Shown here: positions 24,063 through 64,000 of the stretch, piece after piece
Position numbering within the stretch: the first letter of the stretch is position 1
Layout: each line of letters begins with the position of its first letter
Assembly: GCA_964017155.1 (NCBI GenBank)
Contig: OZ024861.1
Span: forward strand, 47,799,013 to 47,863,012
Reading direction: 5' to 3'
Length of the DNA: 64,000 nt
DNA from: Oasisia sp. SBJ-2009
Lineage: Eukaryota; Annelida; Polychaeta; Sabellida; Siboglinidae
Translations under genes and position numbers: made by a program
Notes under the pieces: generated by a model
Told to the model about the DNA's origin: nothing
Seen by the model: the letters and a program-made list of their open reading frames with translations, nothing else
The model's database searches: none

Positions 24063-25807
24063 CTTGTTACCTTGTGCCTTGCTCTCGGATTGGTGCGGGG
24101 TGGGGTGAAAATCAGAAATGGGGTTTGCTTAGCAACCGACGGATTGCGATTGCAATCAAAGCAGGTCAACTAATACGCAGCAGGGTAACACAGTGAAGAA
24201 TGGTGAATTTCTGACTAAATCACACGAGACTCGTACTTGTATTTAAAGGCCTTCTACCCATGCAAGAGAACACAAACTGGTCGGTTTATACAACCATGAA
24301 CATTTTTATCTTCCCGCCGTCAATTCAATATTTACGAAATTGACGAATGTATTTCCTTGTCTCTAAGCGCTTTTGTGTAGGCACAATTGTTACCGTGATG
24401 TGTTTGTCATAATTATTCGCACGCACGTCTAACATGACGCATAACTACACTAATAAAGCAGCCTTCCAAAATAGCTGTGACACGATTTCGCAAGTCTGAA
24501 TTTGACACCGGTCATGGATACCTCAGATTAATCGATACCTTGCAAACTTTGTAATCAGTTGACGCATAAACGACGTTTAGCGGCATTTTATGTGAACTAG
24601 AAGTGATATGATATATTGTGTAATGCTGTCCAGGTGTTTATCTACGATAGATTACATATTAAGCACCCGGGAGCTAGCAACGAATAAACAAACAGAGAAG
24701 CCGACATTCTTTCGCCTGCTGGATTAGCAGAGTAGGGTCGTGGCTTCTTTTTGTGTTAACAATGGTGTTCATTGAAGCTTGACGGTTCACACACATATAG
24801 GAGCGAAGTCAGTAAATCCTGAGTAATCACTCAACATCGGATGCAATGAAGCGTGACACCGTCACGGATCAGTGGTTAACTTCGAATGTATGCAGCCGGT
24901 AAGGTCTTGGTGAAGTGGAGAGAAATCTCAATCTACGAAGAAGACCAACATTTAGGAGGTCATTGCATACTTGCTGAGTCTGGCAAGACTGGTGACATAT
25001 GTGATGACGACCAGTTGTCAAGACATACACGTTTACTTACAGCTAAATCTTGCGACATATCGAGACAATATACACAAGGACCACTATGAGTGAACGGTAC
25101 AAGGTGATTGTGTTTCATTGGTCTTTTGCAACGGGGGCAGCCACGCGTGACGGCAAGTAAACACTGGCAGGGGGGCCAAGGCCGTGAAAGCAAATAACGT
25201 CTCTTTTGGCGCGTTGCGTCACACTGCAAGTTCATGCACCGTGCGTATTCGTGTGCACCAGTGCATGGCTTCTGTGTCTGACCACTGGGAAGACAGCGTG
25301 CTCCAGAAAGAGAAGTCACGTGGTGTGCCGTCCTGAAGAAAACCAACTTCTGGAAATTATGGTGATGCCAATCCAATGAGTCTTGATCTTGCTGCTTAAA
25401 TAACCGTCCATTCGTTTAGTTGTACACTAATAAAGGTAACAAACATCCACAGAGACTTGCGCAAAGTTTCTAACTTCGATTTAATGCGGTATTCTTGAAT
25501 GAGATCATATCTCATTTATACCAATAATACTCACATGCCATAATTCAATTGTTCAGTTCTTTCATACAAATCTGAAAGATACACCCGACAGCACCATTTA
25601 ATCAATTTCTTCAGTCAGTCACTTCCCTAAGATAAATCAAACACAATATAGCATAAACTGTTGATAGACTGCCAATGATGACGTCAGATGAGTTGACAGA
25701 CTTATTTCCCTGTACATGTATCACGTATTGGTATATCAAATCTGTTACACTGTCAGATCATCCATTACTGGTGGAAGAGTGTCGTTCAGACAAGGGATGT
25801 CCAGAAC

Positions 25808-58192
<32,385 letters not shown>

Positions 58193-58573
58193 ACTGATAA
58201 AAGAAAAAATCGACTATCACCAACAGTCAAAATTAATGAAGGCGTGCATTTTTATGACATGTGCCATAAACATATTTAAACCGTCTCTTTCTGTCAGTTT
58301 CTAGCACATGTTGCACAAAACGGAAGTTTGGGACCGGCGTGACATCCCATAGTGCATTTCGCGGTTCACGCAAATAGTTGTGCCACCTGTCGGAGTTATT
58401 AATACTAAAACCGTCATTTAGTTTTGAATATCTCCGATAGGGTTAAAGCGTAAAGTGTTTGGAAGTTGTCATAGTTAGAAACTTGATTTTTGTCTACTTT
58501 TGACAAGTGACACGTTTATTTAGAGATGGACACGTTCTGTTCGTGACTGGAACCATTTAGGTTTCAGCCGAAT
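58193..58573. promoter_or_regulatory. Shared bidirectional POLR3B/PEX7 promoter region
   Basis: Only 381 bp separate the two opposite start codons. There is no clear TATA box. An ETS/GABP-like ACGGAAGT at 58320-58327 and an E2F-like TTCGCGG near 58359-58365 are typical of housekeeping bidirectional promoters. Transcription starts cannot be placed. Confidence 0.7.
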
Positions 58574-58682
58574 ATGCAGGCAGTGTTTAGAACAAAGTCC
58601 CTGCACGGCTATGCTGTAGAGTTTTCCCCATATTTCGCCCACCGCTTGGCCTGTGCTGCGTCCCAATATTTCGGCATAGCAG
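58574..58682 (+). CDS. PEX7: PEX7 exon 1 (aa 1-37)
   Basis: N terminus with [20 protein letters not shown]; donor GTATTA. Confidence 0.93.
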
Positions 58683-61600
58683 GTATTAGTCTATTCTGGA
58701 CCCTAGTCTAAGTCTAGTAGACATTCTGTATTTTCATAACAGTTACATTGTTTTCATACTTGACGTTTAGTCATATTACTTATCTACTTTCTTGCAAACT
58801 TATGTTAATAATTAGGCTATGATTCGGAAAACGCGTTATATCCTGACTTTGAAAGTTTGTTAGTTTGTACATTTTCATTGATTTTACGCCTTAATTATAA
58901 TTTCTATAGTTATATCCTGACTTTTTACATTTTAATTGATTTCACGCATTAATTATTATTTTTGATCACGCGAGAAGTGCATATCATATTATGTATAGTA
59001 CAGGTGTAGTAGATAAACCAACATAGATGATCGGTTTGATATTATTTCTGAGGTGTGAGTTTAGATTGCAGTGGCCAGTTGCATGACACGCATCCAAGTT
59101 AGGCAGTAAAATTACCCCTAACTCTCTAGGTGTCACATAGCTGGGCGACCGCATTGGGTGCGGTGCACAACAGCCACATAGATGCCGCCCAACTAGGAGA
59201 TACCGGCACGAGTAACCGATAAGCGGATTGCCGCGTTTTGAGAATAAATCTTCCCAGAATTCAGTTCACCTCGGACAGTCCTCATGGTGGAAGCAGCGAG
59301 ACAACAGCGACATTATAAGGACAACCTTTGTCATGCCGAGATTATGGCCTTAATACAGGCATACAGCCAAATAAGTCGTAACTTATATTATAAGAACTGT
59401 TACAATGCCGATTGAAATCAACCTTGTCGAACAGGGACAGAAAAACGGATGGAATGCTGTGACGGCAGAGGTCAGTGCACTATCGACGACGTTGCGGAGT
59501 GTGGAGGACCTAAATAAAAACTGGCAATTAGCTCATTTTTTTGTTTTCTGTTGATAAATATTTGATTAAAAGTGAATTTGAAATTGCATAACTGTGTTAT
59601 TTATATAACTATTAAAATATTGTTTGCAGTGTTTTGAAATGTATTGAATGGAGTACTAAATTTGCATTATTTATTTTTCATACTAATTAAGTCAGTTAAT
59701 TAGTTAATATTATCTAAGTAGTGCACCAAGTTAACAGACCAACACATTCTAATTAAGACCAGCAGAATTAATAAATATGAAGATATTTATACATATTATG
59801 CAGTGTGCGTAACCACATTTATTATGAGAATAAATATATAGTAACTAGTAATGTAATAATAAATAAATAAATTAGTTAATAAGTGATAATTAGCGGGTAA
59901 CCTTCACAGACAGAAATGGTTTTTGTAAAATGCCACAAAGTCAATGAATATATGTGTATATAAACATACAATTTGTAAAACAAAAACTGTAATAAGTAAG
60001 ACATAATTTAGTAGTTATGTAATATTAATAAATTAATTAATAAACCAATATTTGCATATAGACCAACACAAAAACAAAAGGCCATAATGTCCATGATTAG
60101 GAAGATAATTACACATATTATTATGCAATGTGTATAACTACATTAATATAAAGTTACAAATATAAAATAATAACTCATTTAATAATAATTTAATTAATTA
60201 GTCAATATTTTATAATAAGCACGCCACTTTGATAGGCCTACACATCTTAGCAAAAAAGACCATAATGTCCATATTTATGAAGATATACATATTGTCACTA
60301 TGAACTGTGTACAATCACATATACAGTGGTAATAAATGCGCAAAATAACAACTCATTTAATAATAATAGCAATTTAATTTGTCAAAATTTAGTAATTCAA
60401 CATTGACAGACTGACATGTAGGTAAACACCCCTATGTCCATGATTATGAGGACAGTCGTAGAATGTATACAAGCAGTACACCACTGCTGCCATTGATACA
60501 ACGCGCTGTGAGTCAACTATGCAGCAATTGGGGCTGCTTCCAGCTGCCCCATAAATGTCGGCGTAACTTGTGACATAACCCAGTTGGGTGTGTGTCATGC
60601 AACCGCACCTACTGGCTATGTGTCACCTAGGGGTAATTTACCCTAATGTGGGTGTGATTTGGACTTAGGTGTGTGTCATGCACCTGGCCACAGAAGTCTC
60701 ATTGTTATTATGTAACCGAGCATTGGAACCATGTGTGTCAGCACTGAGCATGCATGCTTGGATGCGAAGCCACAAGCAGAGCATTGAACCCTGGAACCAC
60801 AATGGAAATAATTTAAGTGCTTGCACTTTTTTGTGTCATCCTTTTATTTAATGTACTTTGTATTTATATCTTATGTATATCTGTACAATGTTTTACATTC
60901 TATACTAAATAAATCCATCCATCCAACCCGTGTGTGTCGCTGATAAGTTAATATGATTCGCCTTCTGATCAGCAGCCAATGTACAGATTTCAGAACAGAT
61001 GTGACTTGTTCTCATTGTTAATTTTAGGATGAAATAACTATACAATCAGCAGCACCCTTTCTGTTGACTGTTGTAGGATCCGGAGCAGTGTTATTCCTCG
61101 AGATAACTGAAGATGGCCAGCTGGTTCCACTGCGATGCTTCCCCTGGAGTCAGGGTTTGTATGATGTCACATGGAGTGAGTTCAACGAGAGGGTGGCAGT
61201 CACAGGCAGTGCAGACGGCAGTCTCCAAGTGTGGGATGTCAATGCAAACTCACAGGTGTGTTCTTTTTACCACTACCAGTATAATGAGCTGTTCACTGAC
61301 AACCTGATATAACCACAGGGCTTTATGCAGGATAACATTATTGCCAGTCACACATGTTTTGGTGGACACATATGGATGTTAACTGTTAAGCTAGTTTACA
61401 AACTTTCAAATGTGCCTGATGACCTGAAATGGGCTACAAATACACATATGACACCATTTTTACACTCACTTTCAAGGCATAACTAACAATATCTGTGGTT
61501 TTGGAAGACTTTTTTTGGCTTTTTCATTTTTTACCCGTCCACCCATGTTTCTACCCGTCCATATTCGTTTTTATTTGTCCAAATGACAATGCCAATTTAA

Positions 61601-63980
61601 AGCAACTGACTGGTCCACTACCTAGAATGTACCATATTCATTCTATTAAGTATATATGCCCTAATAGCGTACACCCATTTTTCAGCAGTGTTTAACATAT
61701 GTTAAACACTCATCTATGACAAAAATATATCGCATTTATCCTGCCGCAATAAACGTTGATTTGTCGTCACTTTGTCGATGTATACATGTACGAGGATGAG
61801 CCGCTGTTAGTTATTAAGCTTACCTTTGATTGGCTAGTTTTTAACATTTTGTGTGATAGAAATCCATTTAAACACAATCTTTTGTACACTGTTTTCAGAT
61901 CTTGTTGTTTTGTTTTTCGTCATTAAACTTGTTATTTTTGCAGATGCCTGTCAACTCTATGAAGGAACACACAAAAGAGGTGATTACTGTAACTAATTTG
62001 TACAACTGATTTACAGGCAGTGAGTCTAGGTGGAACTGTACATATTTAATATTATGTATCATGTTAGGCCAAACGTTAAGTTATTTTTACCGGTTTCAGT
62101 GAAGATTTGACAAAATTTGACAAATATGGTCTATATATAGAACTGTGTATTTGCTAGATTACAAATAAACAGTCATTTTGAAAAGGGAAGATGGATTGTA
62201 GTAGTTGTAATTTAACAGTTATACATTAGGTCTGGTGTAATGTAATATTATGTGCAAAAGTAGTCTAAACATGTCGTCTATAAATAATATGTTCTTACTT
62301 AATTTACCATATTGATGCTTAACAGCAGAACTTGGAGTTCATTTGCTACATGGATAATGAAAGGATAGTTGTAGTTGGTAATGGCAATTTAATAATTATG
62401 CCAACAGGAATAAAATCACAAATCAACCAAGTAATCTAATCTTACCAAGCCAGTGGTAGAGGTGCCAACCAGTGCTTGGAGTTGAGAATTGTCACTTGTC
62501 ATTTGATCCAGGTAGCAGGAGTCGACTGGAGCAAAGACAGACGAACCTCTCTTGTGCTGAGTGCTTCGTGGGACACAACAGTCAAGTTGGTCAGTACTTT
62601 CTGCAGATAATCTCATTTAACCACTGTTAGGCAAACAAATTATATTTTATTTCTATGCCAGACAAAAGTAATCGGTAGCAGTTAAAAGTTAATGGAACAT
62701 CATATTATGGTTTATGTACATTGGTGTATACATTGGTAATTAATGCCTTTGTTGGATATTATACCTCTACTAATAGTACTAATCTATGTAACTATATATT
62801 GGTTTGAGTCACTGAATGAATTGTAGGTTAGTATGTCTGTATTCATTCATTTTCTAGCACTCTACTGTTTAATCTTTCCCATGATTTGCATGTTACAAAT
62901 TCTATTGTATTTGATTGATATAAATTAGTGATCGATTGATACATACACATATTAAATGATGAAACACCAGTTCCATGTTGCCAGTTTGTCTTTCTATTTC
63001 CCCCAGGACATGAAAACGTAATTATATAATGTGTCTGTCTTGTTTAGTTTGTCTGTGTACCTTATTCAGTGGGATATAACTCGCAACTCTTCACTTGTGA
63101 CATTCTATGGCCACAACAACATCGCCTACAGTGCCATCTGGTCACCACGTATCCCAGGATGCTTTGCATCAACGTCTGGTATGCAATTGCATCATTATCA
63201 TTTTAATGTTATCTAAAATTGGGTTTAATAATTTTCACTACATACAGGATAATTTTATCTTCACAACTATAAATAGGACAACTTTTCTCTATTTTTTGAC
63301 CAGCATTAGTGATCTTCTTCATAAACTGATCAATTGTCTTTTGAAATATCACAGAAGATGTGGGTAAAAATATTGTATCGACGTTTTATCGCTAAGGAAC
63401 ACATTTACATGTTGTTGTCCTCTTGGCATCCCTGTCGTCAGGGGTGAGGTTGGCCACAGTTACAGTCAGCTTTTTCTTTGTCTTTTCTTTCGTCACGTTT
63501 CGCTCACTATGTTCTTTCTCTATCAACAGTCTCCAACTCCTTTTATTCTGTCTTTTGTTGTTGTTCTCCATTCTCCACCCACTCTTTCCAGATCTCTCTT
63601 AACGCAGTCCTCCCATCACAATCTCAGTCTTCCTTGCCTCTTTTTCCCCTCCCCTGATCTCTGCCAGTTTTTCATCTCCCATCCTTTCCATATCACTGGC
63701 CCATTTCAACCTACCCGATATTCCTCACCAATTACTTCTTAAAACTTTCCTTCACTCCAACATATATACACATATGCTAGTTTCAGTATAGAAGTGTAGT
63801 TAGATGCCTGGCAGATTTTACAGGGGAAGAATGTCCCATTACCCCTTCATTAACCTTCTTCTTCCTACAGGGGACACAACGCTGAGGATTTGGGATATTC
63901 GGAAACCAGACTCATCTACTCTTGTCATTCGTGGGCACCCAACAGAAATCCTTACTTGTGATTGGTCAAAATATGATAAG
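58574..63980 (+). CDS. PEX7: PEX7, peroxisomal PTS2 receptor, exons 1-6 (5' part, 207 aa)
   Basis: WD40-repeat receptor that binds PTS2-bearing enzymes in the cytosol and delivers them, with PEX5, to the peroxisomal docking complex. Exons: 58574-58682, 61077-61255, 61944-61979, 62512-62589, 63070-63178, 63871-63980; GT..AG junctions and phases agree. The protein begins [20 protein letters not shown] and continues [20 protein letters not shown], matching HGYAAEFSPY..RLACA.AQ.YGIAG of known PEX7. WD blades are visible at [39 protein letters not shown] and [25 protein letters not shown]. The remaining ~110 residues lie beyond the window. The ATG is the first in frame with the conserved HGYA block; -3 is A. 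Confidence 0.95.
59071..60692. mobile_element. TIR-bounded element with internal ~165-bp core repeats (PEX7 intron 1)
   Basis: Left end CAGTGGCCAGTTGCATGACA..TTACCCCTA..GGTGTCACATAG. The right end is its inverted counterpart, CTATGTGTCACCTAGGGGTA..TGTCATGCACCTGGCCACAG. Between them, AT-rich units containing GACCAACACA.. / CCATAATGTCCAT..GAAGAT recur with starts near 59739, 59908, 60061, 60230 and 60404 (spacing 153-174). No coding frame. Flanking target duplication not evident. Confidence 0.7.
60860..60930 (+). mobile_element. Possible retroposon 3' tail (ATCC repeat)
   Basis: TTTACATTCTATACTAAATAAATCCATCCATCC resembles a LINE/SINE tail ending in short tetramer repeats. Weak evidence. Confidence 0.3.
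61077..61255 (+). CDS. PEX7: PEX7 exon 2 (aa 37-96)
   Basis: Encodes [20 protein letters not shown] and [17 protein letters not shown], one full WD blade; acceptor GTTGTAG, donor GTGTGT. Confidence 0.95.
61944..61979 (+). CDS. PEX7: PEX7 exon 3 (aa 97-108), 36-bp microexon-like
   Basis: [12 protein letters not shown], equivalent to PLQVYKEHAQE in human PEX7. Acceptor TTTTTGCAG, donor GTGATT. Too short to appear as an ORF; supported by phase and by the HxxE motif. Confidence 0.88.
62512..62589 (+). CDS. PEX7: PEX7 exon 4 (aa 109-134)
   Basis: [20 protein letters not shown] then DTTVKL, ending a WD blade; acceptor GATCCAG, donor GTCAGT. Confidence 0.93.
63070..63178 (+). CDS. PEX7: PEX7 exon 5 (aa 135-171)
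   Basis: [20 protein letters not shown] then [16 protein letters not shown]; acceptor TTATTCAG, donor GTATGC. Confidence 0.95.
63418..63700 (+). repeat. Dispersed repeat family R6, copy 2
   Basis: In PEX7 intron 5. Aligns with the reverse complement of 32450-32712. Pyrimidine-rich, with no conserved frame shared by both copies. Confidence 0.75.
63871..63980 (+). CDS. PEX7: PEX7 exon 6 (aa 171-207)
   Basis: [20 protein letters not shown] then [15 protein letters not shown]; acceptor TCCTACAG. The donor is taken at GTCTGG after AAG, a weak site, so the 3' boundary is less certain. Confidence 0.88.
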
Positions 63981-64000
63981 GTCTGGTCTGTTTACTAATT

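Larger units (their letters stand above)
18441..25807. other. Intergenic region between POLR3B 3' end and CIMAP1 5' end
   Basis: About 7.4 kb. Contents: a family R5 fragment at 18810-18866, a GT-rich run at 18990-19080, a LINE remnant at 20265-20420 (minus), an unexplained CpG-richer stretch at 21060-21760, and a GC-rich patch at 23785-24062. A possible POLR3B polyadenylation signal (ATTAAA on minus, 25597-25602) lies about 200 bp after its stop. The 138-codon ORF at 24960-25376 (minus) has no recognisable similarity. Confidence 0.5.

Noticed and set aside
24960..25376. 138-codon minus-strand ORF between POLR3B and CIMAP1
   Set aside because: No recognised domain, no sign of splicing partners or conserved motifs; likely chance.
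59071..60692. Helitron assignment
   Set aside because: Inverted ends are present and no TC..CTRR ends or hairpin-CTRR terminus was seen.

Overview
This is a eukaryotic (metazoan) genomic window, not a bacterial one. It is AT-rich, genes are split into many short exons with GT..AG introns, and there are long microsatellites, tRNA-derived SINE copies, decayed LINE fragments and several TIR-bounded DNA elements. The repeat style and intron-rich genes suggest a non-vertebrate bilaterian, perhaps a mollusc-like animal, but the phylum cannot be fixed from the sequence alone.

Three protein-coding genes were reconstructed exon by exon with matching splice phases. (1) 11162-18440, minus strand: a complete six-exon, 252-residue CIMAP1/ODF3 (SHIPPO) family gene, an axonemal/sperm-flagellum protein. 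(2) 25808-58192, minus strand: a complete 29-exon POLR3B gene (RPC2, second-largest subunit of RNA polymerase III), 1133 residues, the length I recall for the human protein. (3) 58574 to beyond the window, plus strand: the first six coding exons (207 residues) of PEX7, the WD40 receptor for PTS2 peroxisomal import. POLR3B and PEX7 are head to head, with 381 bp between start codons, so they probably share a bidirectional promoter. CIMAP1 and POLR3B are on the same strand, about 7.4 kb apart.

Layout. 1-2176 is a GC-skewed 21-bp minisatellite. 2177-11161 is intergenic and AT-rich, with a 41-bp minisatellite, repeat fragments and no recognised gene. 11162-18440 is CIMAP1, with LINE and SINE insertions in its introns. 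18441-25807 is intergenic, with a GC-rich patch at 23785-24062 that could be a first exon or promoter. 25808-58192 is POLR3B, whose introns carry most of the repeats: a 1.28-kb hAT-like element inside an ATGT microsatellite, another TIR element, four minisatellites that touch splice sites, and LINE fragments. 58193-58573 is the shared promoter. 58574-64000 is PEX7, with a 1.6-kb TIR element containing internal ~165-bp repeats in intron 1.

The genes do not form a pathway. POLR3B acts in nuclear tRNA/5S transcription, PEX7 in the cytosol and peroxisome, CIMAP1 in cilia. I found no new multi-gene system. The most unusual items are a tandem array seeded by the 5' end of a POLR3B exon that creates three decoy splice acceptors, the crowding of repeats against exon boundaries, and the TIR element with internal core repeats.
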